Source: Gp6-AA40 sp963742105
GTDB lineage: Bacteria; Acidobacteriota; Vicinamibacteria; Vicinamibacterales; UBA2999
DNA: 64,000 nt
Direction: 5' to 3'
Assembly (NCBI GenBank): GCA_963742105.1
Contig: CAVUKN010000004.1
Coordinates: forward strand, 682,001 to 746,000
A program made the translations under genes and the position numbers. Below are positions 7,981-17,105 of the stretch, piece after piece (position 1 is the stretch's first letter; each line of letters begins with the position of its first letter). The notes below the pieces were generated by a model that saw only the letters and a list, made by a program, of their open reading frames with translations, ran no database searches and was not told where the DNA came from.

Positions 7981-8900
7981 TCGCCGGTGCCGTCTCGCGC
8001 CGCGGCACGCTACCCGAGTCGATCACCCTGCCGGTGCGGGAGATCGTCTCGAAGAACATCTGATCCTTGTCGATTTCCACGAGCATGAACGTATTGTCGG
8101 TGTCGAACCCCTTTGCGGTCATCGGTGAGCCGACCCTGATGTTCCCCTCGCGCAGCTTCGCTGACCCGCCTTCGGTGAAGTAGTAGATACCCTTCTGCGG
8201 CTTCACGCGCTCGTAGAAGTGCTCGTGCCCGGCGAAGACGACATCGACGCCGTTGTCGCGGAACAGCGGTTCGACGAGGGTCCGCAGGTCCTCTTCGGAA
8301 CCGTGCTTCTCGCCCGACGAGTACATGCGGGTGGTGCATGTACGGAATCTTCCACTTGGCGTTCGACTTCGGCAGAACGTCCTTCAGCCAGTCCACCTGC
8401 ACCGGCGCCATATAGGTGCTGTCGAGGACGAAGAACTCGACGTCGCCCTTGCGGAACGAGTAGTAACGCTTCCCGTCCATGTTGAATGGCTTGTAGAAGC
8501 GTTGCGCCGGATCGTCGTGGTTGCCAAGCGTGGCGTAGAAGCTGACGTTGGCGTCGAGGATTGGCTTGTAGGGCGTTTCGAACTTCTTGACGAAGTCCGA
8601 CGGACCCTGTCCACCGTACATGTTGTCGCCCATCATCGTGACGAAGTCGTAGCGGAACCGTGACCGCGCGTCACTCAGCAGCTTGCCGATCTGATATTGC
8701 TCGCGGCCGCCGGTCCCGGTGTCTCCGATCACGGCGAATTTGATGGAGTCCTTCGCGTTCGGTAGCGTGGTTGTGCCGGTACCGATGTGATCCCCGGGAA
8801 GACCCTGCGCTCCGGCGCGGAACGGGAAGACACTTTCAGCCGCGGCGGCGACGAGACATTGACCGGTCAGCGACAGAAGCGTGCGGCGTGTCAGAGGCAT
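7964..8900 (-). CDS. Secreted metallophosphatase, frameshifted
   Basis: The N-terminus has a twin-arginine-type signal (TRRTLLSLTG), so export through Tat is likely. The metallophosphoesterase motifs are all there: FAVIGDTGTG, MMGDNMYGG, LGNHDD, and after the break GHEHFYERV. The frame from 8900 runs to IPYMHHP at about 8329; the rest (YSSGEKHGSEEDL onwards to 7964) is in another frame, with one extra base in the codons after MHHP near 8326-8329. Joined, the protein is about 311 residues, similar to purple-acid-phosphatase-like or Ser/Thr-phosphatase-like periplasmic enzymes. All metal-binding residues are conserved on both sides, so a sequence error is more likely than a dead gene. Confidence 0.85.
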
Positions 8901-8912
8901 GAGGCAAGGACC

Positions 8913-9536
8913 TCAGTGAGTCGGAAGAACGTTGAGGATGTAATCGACGATGAGCCGGGTGTCGCCGTCCAGCAGCACGATGTGCCGGTCCATGAACCGG
9001 TACTGCAGGTTGTCGGGCAGCCGCGGCAGGTTGTTCAACAACAGCGGCGGAACCGTCGCCAGCGCTGCGGTATCCGGCATCGCTTTGTTGATGATCGGTC
9101 GCACGCCGTCGGGTACTTCGGTGAAGACGGCGCGCTTGGTGTCCGCGGTGCGATGCCGGAAGTCCTCGGCTACCGCGCTGCGGATCTGATCGGCAACCCT
9201 GGTCGGGATCATGTCGCCAGGCTTGGCGCCCGTGCGCGCGTCGCGCAGTGCTGCCGCCAGCGTGTCCTGTCGCGCCGCGAGTTCGGCTGAATCGGCCGTC
9301 GGCGACAGTGGCTTCAGCTTGCCCGACAACTGCGCACGCAGGGTCGATGTAACCCTGGAGCCGTTGCTGGAACTCGGCGAGCGCCGTCGCCTGCGGGTTG
9401 GCGTTCGGTGTGTCCGCCTGCCGTTTCGCGACCCCCTCGTCTGCCCGCGGCGCGGTGTCTGGGCAGCCGCGACACCACTGACCAGGGCGAACAGCATGCT
9501 CATTCGTGCGACGGCGGCGAAATGAAGGGTCATCAT
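8913..9536 (-). CDS. Secreted hypothetical protein with two compensating frameshifts
   Basis: About 207 residues. The start MMTLHFAAVARMSMLFALVSG looks like a signal peptide. Residues of about nt 9340-9450 read as Arg/Ser-rich nonsense in this frame, but in a neighbouring frame they give GVAKRQADTPNANPQATALAEFQQRLQGYID, which joins well to LRAQLSGKLKPLSPTADSAE. One base is therefore missing near 9447 and one G is extra in the GGG at 9341-9343. The C-terminal part (LPPLLLNNLPRLPDNLQYRF, then DTRLIVDYILNVLP) is a pattern I associate with uncharacterised acidobacterial secreted proteins. Function is unknown. It lies 12 bases upstream of the phosphatase gene on the same strand and may share its transcript. 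Confidence 0.7.
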   Translation of the reverse strand: MMTLHFAAVARMSMLFALVSGVAAAQTPRRGQTRGSRNGRRTHRTPTRRRRRSPSSSNGSRVTSTLRAQLSGKLKPLSPTADSAELAARQDTLAAALRDARTGAKPGDMIPTRVADQIRSAVAEDFRHRTADTKRAVFTEVPDGVRPIINKAMPDTAALATVPPLLLNNLPRLPDNLQYRFMDRHIVLLDGDTRLIVDYILNVLPTH

Positions 9537-9651
9537 CTGGTCCCTCGGTTGCGGCTGAAGTCGGCCAGCTCTTTGCTGGTATCAACCGCGACAGTCTGCG
9601 CTTCTTCAAAAGCCATGCCCCGTACGGCTGAGGCTCGACTGTTAGGAGGAT

Positions 9652-10552
9652 ATGTTGGAACTCATCGTTCAGCCCCGCGACGGAATCAAGGCCGTGGTCG
9701 ACGCGGTCGAGGCCGCCACCAAGTGGCTCGACATAATCATCTTCCGATTCGACCTCAAACCCCTTGAGAAAGCCCTCGAAGCGGCCGTCGGCCGGGGTGT
9801 CGCGGTGCGTGCGCTGATCGCGCACACCAACAGCGGCGGCGAAAAGGGGCTCCGCCAGCTCGAACTGCGGATGCTCGAATGCAGGCGTCACCGTCAGCCG
9901 CACCGCGGGCGACCTGGTTCGCTACCACGGGAAGATGATGATCGTCGACCGCGAGGAACTGTACGTAAACGGATTCAACTTTACGGCCCGCGATCTCGCC
10001 AGCCGTAGCTTCGGCCTCGTCACCCGCGACCGCCGGATCGTGCAGGAGGCGCTGCGTCTGTTCGAATCGGATGCGCAGCGCGAGGACTTCGAGCCGAACA
10101 ACCAGGGCTTCGTGGTCAGCCCGGAAAACGCCCGCGAGGAACTGGCCACCTTCATCAAGCGGACGAAGAAGCAGCTCGTGATCTGGGACCCCAAGGTGAC
10201 CGACACCCAGATGCTGCGTCTGTTGACTCAGCGGCAGAAGACAGGGGTCGACATCCGCATCATCGGCAAGGTGGGGAAGCGGGGCGGGGACCTGCGGGTG
10301 CAGAAGATGCCCGGAATGCGCCTCCACGTCCGCGCCATCGTCCGGGACGGCGAAGCGGCGTTCGTCGGCAGCCAGAGCCTCCGTGCCCTGGAGCTCGACG
10401 CGCGTCGTGAGGTCGGTTTGATCACGAAGGATCCGAAGGTGGTCAAGGGACTGCTCGATACGTTCGAGGCCGACTGGGTGAAGACGGAGCTGGGGAAGAA
10501 GGAGCTGAAGGCGCACGAGAAGGAACTCGCGCTGGCGGAAGTGGCGTCTTAA
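9652..10552 (+). CDS. Phospholipase D-like (HKD) protein, frameshifted
   Basis: About 299 residues with two PLD-like halves. The first half contains FRFDLKPLEKALEAAVGRGV and, after the break, HGKMMIVDREELYVNGFN, a good HxKxxxxD site. The second half has LHVRAIVRDGEAAFVGSQ, where the Lys is replaced by Arg. The frame changes at 9880, where one extra T separates LRMLE from AGVTVSRTAGDLVRYHGK. Members cleave or transfer phosphodiester bonds of lipids or nucleic acids. The second site may be inactive, or Arg may stand in for Lys. The start MLELIVQPRDG is preceded by AGGAGG. The stop codon lies inside a heptamer array. Confidence 0.85.
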
Positions 10553-10644
10553 TCGTGAATCGTGAATCGTGAATCGTCGAATCAAGAATGATGAATGCTG
10601 CTCCGTGCCATCCATTCACGATTCACGATTCACCATTCACGATT
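10551..10644. repeat. Facing heptamer arrays between convergent genes
   Basis: About seven units of AATCGTG type (10551-10600) face four units of ATTCACG type (10614-10641). The two arms are complementary and can fold into a long imperfect hairpin, which would serve as a two-way terminator between the PLD-like gene and the convergent VOC gene. Both genes take their stop codons from repeat units (TAA at 10550-10552 and TGA read from 10637-10639). Confidence 0.7.
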
Positions 10645-11149
10645 GGTAATACTGCCGATACATCCCACGTCTGAACAGCCAGCCGCCCAGCGCCCCGCCC
10701 CAGGCCAGCACGTAGTGCATGAAGCCGAGATCGATCAGCTCGATCAGGTTGCCGTCGAAGTCGCGAACGAAGAAGAACCACTGGCCGCGCGGTGAGCGTT
10801 CGGGCCGCGTCACGATTTCGACTCCCTTGCTGACCAGATAATCGTGCCACTTGTGCGTGTTCCGCACGTTGAACGAGAAGTGGGTCAGGCCGATGCGGTT
10901 CCACGGGATGGCCTGCGGCGGTTGCTGCGGATGAAACTCGAAGATCTCGAGGATGCCGCCTCCGGGCACGCGCACCCACCCCACCTTGAGGCTGATCGCT
11001 CCCTCGACACCGAAGAACGATCTGACCCGCTCGGCCGGATGATCGGCAACGCCGACGAGGCGGCACCCGAACACGTCCGAGTAGAACTGGACGAACCGTT
11101 TGAAGTTCGAGACGGTGATGCCGATGTGGCTGAACGAGCGGACCTTCAT
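10637..11149 (-). CDS. VOC (glyoxalase/dioxygenase fold) family protein
   Basis: A 170-residue single-chain vicinal-oxygen-chelate protein. The N-terminal MKVRSFSHIGITVSNFKRFV and the second module GLTHFSFNVRNTHKWHDYL, ending in VRDFDGNLIELID, show the paired beta-alpha-beta-beta-beta units with likely metal ligands His 8, Glu (ILEIFEF), His (LTHFSF) and Glu (LIELI). The C-terminal tail (GALGGWLFRRGMYRQYYQ) is extra. Enzymes of this fold act on glyoxal adducts, catechols or antibiotics; none can be picked. It is the last gene of the minus-strand run that starts with the radical SAM gene, 26 bases after the GMC gene. Confidence 0.88.
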   Translation of the reverse strand: MKVRSFSHIGITVSNFKRFVQFYSDVFGCRLVGVADHPAERVRSFFGVEGAISLKVGWVRVPGGGILEIFEFHPQQPPQAIPWNRIGLTHFSFNVRNTHKWHDYLVSKGVEIVTRPERSPRGQWFFFVRDFDGNLIELIDLGFMHYVLAWGGALGGWLFRRGMYRQYYQS

Positions 11150-11175
11150 GATGCTTGTGGACTACAGGCTACGGG

Positions 11176-12757
11176 CTAGCCGGGCGTGACTTGCGCGACG
11201 GTCGGTGCGGCTCTCAACTCTTTCTCCGCGATGTGATCGGCGACGCTCAACGCCTGCGCGATGATCGTCAGGGCGGGGTTGACGGCGGCCGACGAAGGGA
11301 AGAACGACGCATCGACGACGAACAGGTTTTCGACGTCGTGGGTCCGGCAGTAGGGATCCAGCACGGAAGTGCCCGGGTCGGTGCCGAACTTCAGCGTCCC
11401 ACACTGATGGGTCGTGTTACCGACGCCGAACGACAGCGGGAAGATCCACCTGAACCCGAGGTCGCGGAGCAGAGTTCCGAGGACGCGCTTCAGTTCCCGA
11501 TGCGCCCGCAGGTTGCTCGGATGATAGTCGAGCCGAATCCGGCCGTCCTGCAGCGTCACGCGGTTCTCCGGCAGCGGAAGATCCTCGGTCATCGCCAGCC
11601 ACTGGATGCTGTGATCGGTCCAGTGCTTCAAGGATCCCGGGAACACGGTCAGCACCGCTTTCAGTCCCAGCTTCAGGAGCGGTGGTGCGCCGCCGCGCAC
11701 CATCGCGGGGTAAATCGAACCCTGCGACTGGATGTGGCCAAGCGGGTAGGGCCGCGATGCCGACGCGCGGTAGAAGTCGTTGATCGCGATCGTCTTGTGA
11801 AACGCATGCGGCCCGGTGTCCGCGTCATCCCAGCGATACGCGCTGAACATGGTCGTCACGTGCGCCATGTAATTGCGGCCGACCAGTCCCGAGCTGTTGG
11901 CGAGGCCACCCGCATCACCCGATCGAAGCAGAAGAGCCGCGGAATTGACCGCCCCGCACGCGACCACAATGACGTCCGCGTGAATGCGTTCCGCCTGGCC
12001 TTCCGTGTCCACGTCGACAGCAGTCACGCGGTTTCCGGCCCCATTGGTCACCAGGCGCAGCGCCAGGGTTCGCTCGCGCAGTTCCACGTTCGGCCATTGA
12101 CGGGCGAAACTGATCCCGCACGATTCGGCGTCGGCCTTCGCGCCGATCATGCACGGGAAGGAATTACAGGTGCCGCACAACCGGCAGCCTCCCTCTTCAC
12201 CGGGCCGGATCAGGCCGAGTGGCAACGGCGACGGGGTGCAGTCCTCTGGCGCGTACGGCGTCGACGATTTTCGCGATGCCGCCGGTGTGGCCGATGGGCG
12301 GGTAGGGGAATGGCGGCCGGGGCGGGTCGGTCGGATCCACCCCGGATTGTCCGTGCACGTGATAGAGCGCTTCGGCGCGATCGTAATAGGGTGCGAGGTC
12401 GTCGTACTGGATGGGCCAGGCCGGCGAGTCGCCGTCCGCGTGGCGCGTCCGTTCGAAGTCCTCCGGGCGCAGACGATACAGAACACTGCCCCAGAATCTG
12501 GTGTTACCACCGACGCAGTAGTGCGCGTTGGGCTGGAACGTGGCGCCGTCGGAATTGAACCACCGCTCCTTCGTCCGGTATCGCTGTTCCATCCAGACGA
12601 TACCGGGATCCCAGTTGTCGGCGTGGCGCGGCAGTGACTCACCCCGCTCGATGACGAGGATGCGGCAGCCTGTCGGCGCCAGTGCAGCGGCCATCGTGCC
12701 GCCGCCGGCGCCGGTGCCGATGATGACGACGTCGAAGTGATCGCTACGGCTGGTCAC
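11176..12757 (-). CDS. GMC family FAD oxidoreductase, frameshifted
   Basis: The N-terminal FAD site reads VVIIGTGAGGGTMAAALA, followed by GGNTRFWGSVLYRLRP and the substrate region. One extra G in the GGGG at 12233-12236 breaks the frame. The second part begins PLPLGLIRPGEEGGC and has the cysteine motif CRLCGTCNSFPC, the strand VIVVACGAVNSAALLLRSGD and the C-terminal GMC domain (VVDASFFPSSAAVNPALTI). Joined, about 526 residues. GMC enzymes oxidise alcohols or sugars; this Cys-rich type is known in uncharacterised bacterial members and might bind a metal or form disulfides. A GTG at 12757 is preferred over a TTG at 12778. The gene follows the Gfo/Idh gene by 105 bases. Confidence 0.88.
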
Positions 12758-12862
12758 AGCCCGTTCCCGTCGGCGCAATTCCCCTCGGCGTCGCGCGGCG
12801 GGCCGGCGAAGGCCGCACGAGGTGGTAGGTGACGGATTTCCATCTGCTCTGCGCGGAGCCTG

Positions 12863-13890
12863 TCAGGCCCGCGAGGTCGAGACTGAGAGGTCCCGCTCCA
12901 CGCCAGCCGCCGTTTCGTAAATCCGGTCCATCAATCGCTGGTCTTCAATCGCCCGCTCCAGGCTCATCTGGGGCGCTCGTCCCTCACGGATGGCACCGAG
13001 GAAGTCCCGGTACATCGCTTTGTAGCCGCGAATGTCACGGTAGCCGGGCAGCACCAGGCGCACGCCGCTACGTCCCCGCACCAGCACGAATGCGCCGTTC
13101 GACTCGAACGTGATGATGCCTTCCCGTCCGAACAGCTTGGACAGCCGCAGTCCTTTGAACAGCGATGGGATCTCGCGCGAATAGTAAAGCGTTCCCACCG
13201 CGTCGTTGTCGTACCGGAAAGCGACCATCATGCTCTTGGCCCGGCGGTCGGGGCCCTGGCGCGACACCGATGGACGGAATCCATGAACGTCCACGATCCG
13301 CGGGACCGATGCTGCCCGCCAGGTGCAGCCAGTGAATACCCTCCTCGAAGAACGCATCGCCGCCCGACATCGACTCGTCGTTGCGCCAGTCATCCGCCGT
13401 CTTCAACCGGTGCGCGATGGTCGTGATTTGGGCGAAGACCATCTCGCCGATGACACCGGCCGCGAGCAGCGAACGCAGGGACATCGCCAGCGGTTTGTAG
13501 TGATCATTTTCGCCGACCAGCACGACCCGGCGTGCCCGATCGCGTGCGTCGCGAGCGGTCAGATAATCCTCGAGCCGCAGGAACGCCGGCTTCTCGACCA
13601 GCACGTGTTTCCCCGCACGAAGGGCCCGCAGGGTCAGGTCGAGGTGGAACCGCGGTGGCACGGCCACGACCACCGCGTCCACCGTCGGATCGTCGATCGC
13701 CGCCTCGTAGCTCTCGTGGGTGAATGTGCCGCCGAACCGCCGGCGATATTCCTCCGCGCGAGCGATCGTCGCGGCTGGCGTAACCGCGGACGATACCCGT
13801 TCCACGCGCCTTCAGATGACGGCTGTGGACCGCGGTGATGAACCCACAGCCGAGGAATGCGAGCTTGAGCGGAACCGGTCCTGCGCTCAC
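12863..13890 (-). CDS. Gfo/Idh/MocA family oxidoreductase, two frameshifts
   Basis: The N-terminal Rossmann part reads LKLAFLGCGFITAVHSRHLK from a GTG at 13890, directly after the TAA of the radical SAM gene. An indel near 13775 moves the frame to RAEEYRRRFGG, VVVAVPPRFHLDLTLRAL and the family's AGKHVLVEKPAF. A second change, one extra G near 13294, leads to RIVDVHGFRPS and the C-terminal half. Joined, about 340 residues. Enzymes of this family are NAD(P)-dependent sugar, inositol or imine oxidoreductases in the cytoplasm. EKP is the catalytic-lysine motif. Placed between a radical SAM and a GMC gene, it probably acts on the same unknown metabolite. Confidence 0.87.
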
Positions 13891-14891
13891 TTAAGAAGAG
13901 GATGCCTTGCGCAGGCGCTCCATCGTGTTTCCCACCTTGAGGGAGGCCGTGAAGATGGCGCCGACCGGAATGGTTCCCCGCAGCTTGTGCCGGGCGATCG
14001 CCTCGAGGCCTGCGCTCGCCATGCAGCCACAGTTGGCGCAGTCGGGACGCCCGCCCAGCTGACATGGCGTGATGGTGTGTTCGAAGTCCGCGGAGTAGCA
14101 CGCCGTCGTCCGGGCAAAGGTGCACTCGTCGGGGGAGCGTGGCGGGTTCGTGTAGACGTTGAGAAGCGCCTCCGGCATCTGCAGCTTCGGGAACAGCGGC
14201 TTGAGTCGCTTCAGCTCGGTCGACGACGTGGCCACGATCCGCCTTCGTGAGGCGCTCTGCCGAGAGTTCACCGATCTGAGGCGTGTAGAGGCTCATCCAG
14301 ATCAGTCGCGTGTTGTGGTTCGCCTGCCAGAGCCTGAGGAACTCCTCGAGATATCCCTCGCGGCGGACCAGTTGTCGTGTCACCGTGCAGTGGACGGTGA
14401 TCTGGTGCCCCTCGATGTGCTTCAGGATGCGGTTGTAGGTCGCCGGCGTGCGGCGGGCGTCGTGCTCGGCCGGCAGGCCGTCGATCGAGACGACGATCTG
14501 GACGCGTTTGATGCGTGCCCATTCAGCCGGGATCGGCCGCACTGCGCTGGTCACGATCTGCGTATGAATGCCGCGCTCCGACAGTCTGCGGCAGGATCGT
14601 GTTGAGCTCGCGATACCGGACCAGCGGTTCGCCGCCGACGATTGAAACGTGCATCGGCTTATGGCGATCGATCATCGCCATGAATCGCGTGACGAGCTCG
14701 TCGCCCTTGTAATCCGACAAGCCTCGCAGCGTGACGTCGCCGCCCAGATGCTCATCGCCATAGGCGTAGCATCCCGGGCAGCGGAGCGGACATTCTTTGG
14801 TGATTTCGATCGAGAGGTTCGGACGATGACCGGAGAGAATCCGGCCCCACGCCCGGACGATCTCGCGTGCGCCAACAGCCGTGTGGCTCAT
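13891..14891 (-). CDS. Radical SAM protein with C-terminal Cys cluster, two frameshifts
   Basis: From an ATG at 14891 the protein reads NLSIEITKECPLRCPGCYAYG, with the CxxxCxxC motif that binds the SAM-cleaving 4Fe-4S cluster, then HVSIVGGEPLVRY. Extra bases near 14584 and 14233 break the frame twice. The middle frame gives QIVVSIDGLPAEHDARR and the last one a C-terminal cysteine-rich part (CTFARTTACY, then CQLGGRPDCANCGC), which resembles a SPASM or Twitch auxiliary-cluster domain. Joined, about 330 residues. The family makes radical modifications of peptides, sugars or lipids. It is the first gene of a four-gene minus-strand run. It is divergent from the SET-domain gene, with only 32 bases between them. 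Confidence 0.87.
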
Positions 14892-14923
14892 GTGACAAGT
14901 ATTATCGGCTATTCTGTGATCGC
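14892..14923. promoter_or_regulatory. Very short divergent promoter region
   Basis: Only 32 bases separate the start codons of the radical SAM gene (minus) and the SET gene (plus). The spacer is AT-rich (contains TATTAT and TATTCT, either of which could be a -10 box), so at least one transcript must be leaderless or start inside the opposite gene. No ribosome binding site is seen for either. Confidence 0.4.
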
Positions 14924-15340
14924 ATGCCTCGTGACCCTCAATTACCCCGGATCGTCCGTCGTAAGTCCAGAGTCCACGGATTCGGCGTTTTCGCCCTCGA
15001 GCCAATCAACAAGAACACACGCATCATCCGCTACGAAGGCGAACTGATCGATCACAAGGAAAGCTACAAGCGCGAGACCAAGTACCTGAAGCGCGGCGAA
15101 ATCTGGTGCTTCACCGTGAATCGCCGCTGGGTCCGCGACGCCATGGTCGGCGGCAACGTCGCGCGCTTCATCAATCACGCCTGCAAGCCGAACTGCTACA
15201 GCCAGATCGTCGGCAAGGACATCTGGATCCGCGCCGGCCGGAACATCGAACCCGGCGAGGAACTGACCTACGACTATTACACCGACGGCGAAAAGATCAT
15301 TCAATGCAAGTGCCGTCCGGGATGTAAGCGCACACTGTAG
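14924..15340 (+). CDS. SET domain lysine methyltransferase-like protein
   Basis: A 138-residue protein that is almost only a SET domain. Seen are the opening strand SRVHGFGVFALEPI, the pseudoknot motif VARFINHACKPNC (NHxCxPN), the catalytic GEELTYDYY, and a post-SET-like CKCRPGC just before the C-terminus. SET proteins transfer methyl groups from SAM to protein lysines; post-SET cysteines bind one zinc with the Cys of the NHxCxPN motif. Bacterial members are rare and their targets mostly unknown; a Lys-rich H1-like protein is encoded at 56780 and could be a candidate (pure inference). The stop overlaps the next gene's GTG (TAGTG). Confidence 0.88.
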   Translation: MPRDPQLPRIVRRKSRVHGFGVFALEPINKNTRIIRYEGELIDHKESYKRETKYLKRGEIWCFTVNRRWVRDAMVGGNVARFINHACKPNCYSQIVGKDIWIRAGRNIEPGEELTYDYYTDGEKIIQCKCRPGCKRTL

Positions 15341-17016
15341 TGGGCCGGAGAGCACGACCGACCGTCACGCCGCGGGGAGCTCCCCGCACCGTCGTTTCGC
15401 GGAGTAGAGGTGTCGTCGCGATCGTCATGGCGGCATCGGTGATCTCGTTCGTCATCCGGGCATCGTCGCAGTCCGACGTGACCGATGCCGATCTGGAACG
15501 CGCGAACAACGGTCGCACCATCGCCATCGGTACTCTCACCGGGGAGCGCGTCATCACGCGGCTGTCGCTTGAAACGTACGTTGCCCGCGTCCTCGCTGGC
15601 GAGGCCGAGCAGAACGCACCGGACGGGGAACTGGAGGCGCTGGCGATTGCCATCCGGACGTACGCCACCTTCAACGCCGGGCGACACGGGCGCGACGGCT
15701 TCGATCTGTGCGACACCACGCACTGTCAGGTGATGCGCACGGCAAGTGCCGCCACCCGGCGGGCCGCTCTCGCGACGGCCGGACAGGTACTGACGTGGCG
15801 CGGGGCACCGGCCGAGATCTTCTATTCCGCGAATTGCGGAGGGCGGTCGGAGAGCGCGTCGGCGGTCTGGCCGGGTGCCGATCTGCCGTACCTGAAAGCA
15901 GTCAAGGACGACGTGCACGCGGACGACGTGCCCTGGCGCTACGAGTTGGCGCTGTCCGACCTGCAGATGGTGCTGGCCCGGAAGGGTTTTGCTGGTCACC
16001 GGCTCAAAGACGTGCGCGTCGTGTCGCACACCGAGTCGGGGCGTGTCGCCAGTCTTCGTGTGACCGGCCTCGAACCCGATGTAATCGCCGGCGATCAGTT
16101 CCGGCTACTGGTGGGTCCGCGCGATCTGAAGAGCACCGCGTTCGCTGTCGAGAGGCACGGCGATCGTCTCGAGTTCACCGGCCGCGGATACGGCCACGGC
16201 GTGGGCATGTGCGTCGTCGGGGCGGGTCGCCGCGCCCGGCGTGGTGAGAGCGTTCGCGAGATCCTGGCGCAGTACTACCCGGGACTGGCGCTGACATCGC
16301 TCGACTCGCTGCCGCCGCGCTTCAGGACGGAACCGTTGCCGACGTCCGCCCCTGGCGAGACGCGCCTCGGACGTCCAGATCCGCCTGCGCTGACTCCGAG
16401 GGTGCCCGGCTCCCGGCCACCGGACCCCGGTACTTCGGTCTCCACGCCTGCTGCGAACGCCGGCCCTCTTGCTGTGGCGGCTCCCTCCGCGCCGACACTG
16501 CCCTCGCTGGTGACGATCCGTGGGGCAGGCATTGCCGCGTTGGATCTCCAGCAAACAGCCGTACGGGCGCAAGCGGCAATAGCACGGGTGCTCAAGGTGA
16601 GCGTCTCTCCGATTGTCATCGACGTGCACGATACGGTCGAAAGCTTCCGGCAGGCGACGGGCAAGCCCTGGTGGGTCAGCGCGTCGGTTAGCGGTCAGAC
16701 CGTGGATTTGGCGCCGCCCACCTTGCTCGTTCAGGGTGATGGAGTCGAGGCGACCTTGCGCAACGCCATCGCGCAGGCCGTGGTCGCCAGCGAGTTCACT
16801 GGCCGGCCTGAATGGATGCGGGTTGGCGCCGGACGCTACTTTTCGCGGCTGTCGCCCATCGCTCTGCCGGATCGCAAAGCGAAGCTGAAGTGCCCGGCAG
16901 ACGCCGAACTGACGCTGGCGATTTCAGCCGCAGCGCAGCGCGATGCCGAGTCCCGCGCCGAGGCCTGCTTCGCCCGCGCGCTCGCGGCGGCCGGGGACTG
17001 GCGTTTGGTCAGGTAG
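15340..17016 (+). CDS. SpoIID/LytB domain protein
   Basis: A 558-residue protein with an N-terminal membrane or signal segment (about residues 20-42, GVVAIVMAASVISFVI). The SpoIID/LytB part follows: LETYVARVLAGEAEQNAPDG, ALAIAIRTYATFNAGRHG, FDLCDTTHCQVMR, IFYSANCGGRSES, and the C-terminal GRGYGHGVGMC. In Bacillus SpoIID is a murein lytic transglycosylase; in non-sporing bacteria such proteins act on cell wall in unknown ways. After residue 320 a Pro/Ser-rich linker leads to a second, unassigned domain of about 180 residues. The GTG start overlaps the stop of the SET gene, so the two are translationally coupled. Confidence 0.87.
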   Translation: MGRRARPTVTPRGAPRTVVSRSRGVVAIVMAASVISFVIRASSQSDVTDADLERANNGRTIAIGTLTGERVITRLSLETYVARVLAGEAEQNAPDGELEALAIAIRTYATFNAGRHGRDGFDLCDTTHCQVMRTASAATRRAALATAGQVLTWRGAPAEIFYSANCGGRSESASAVWPGADLPYLKAVKDDVHADDVPWRYELALSDLQMVLARKGFAGHRLKDVRVVSHTESGRVASLRVTGLEPDVIAGDQFRLLVGPRDLKSTAFAVERHGDRLEFTGRGYGHGVGMCVVGAGRRARRGESVREILAQYYPGLALTSLDSLPPRFRTEPLPTSAPGETRLGRPDPPALTPRVPGSRPPDPGTSVSTPAANAGPLAVAAPSAPTLPSLVTIRGAGIAALDLQQTAVRAQAAIARVLKVSVSPIVIDVHDTVESFRQATGKPWWVSASVSGQTVDLAPPTLLVQGDGVEATLRNAIAQAVVASEFTGRPEWMRVGAGRYFSRLSPIALPDRKAKLKCPADAELTLAISAAAQRDAESRAEACFARALAAAGDWRLVR

Positions 17017-17105
17017 ACGAGGAACTCGCAAACGCCAGGGACTGACGGCCGAAGACTATGGTCCTTGGGAATTGATAGAGCGTCAGTCGTTGGGAGTTGG
17101 ACGTT

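Noticed and set aside
9652..10552. Two separate PLD-like genes
   Set aside because: The two frames join at one extra T (9880) into one protein with the HKD site just after the join.
3944..10641. Possible CRISPR arrays at the repeated AATC-type strings
   Set aside because: Units are 7 bp, contiguous and without spacers, and no cas gene is present.
11155..12558. A 467-codon open frame on the plus strand
   Set aside because: It is antisense to the GMC oxidoreductase gene and has no recognisable domain.
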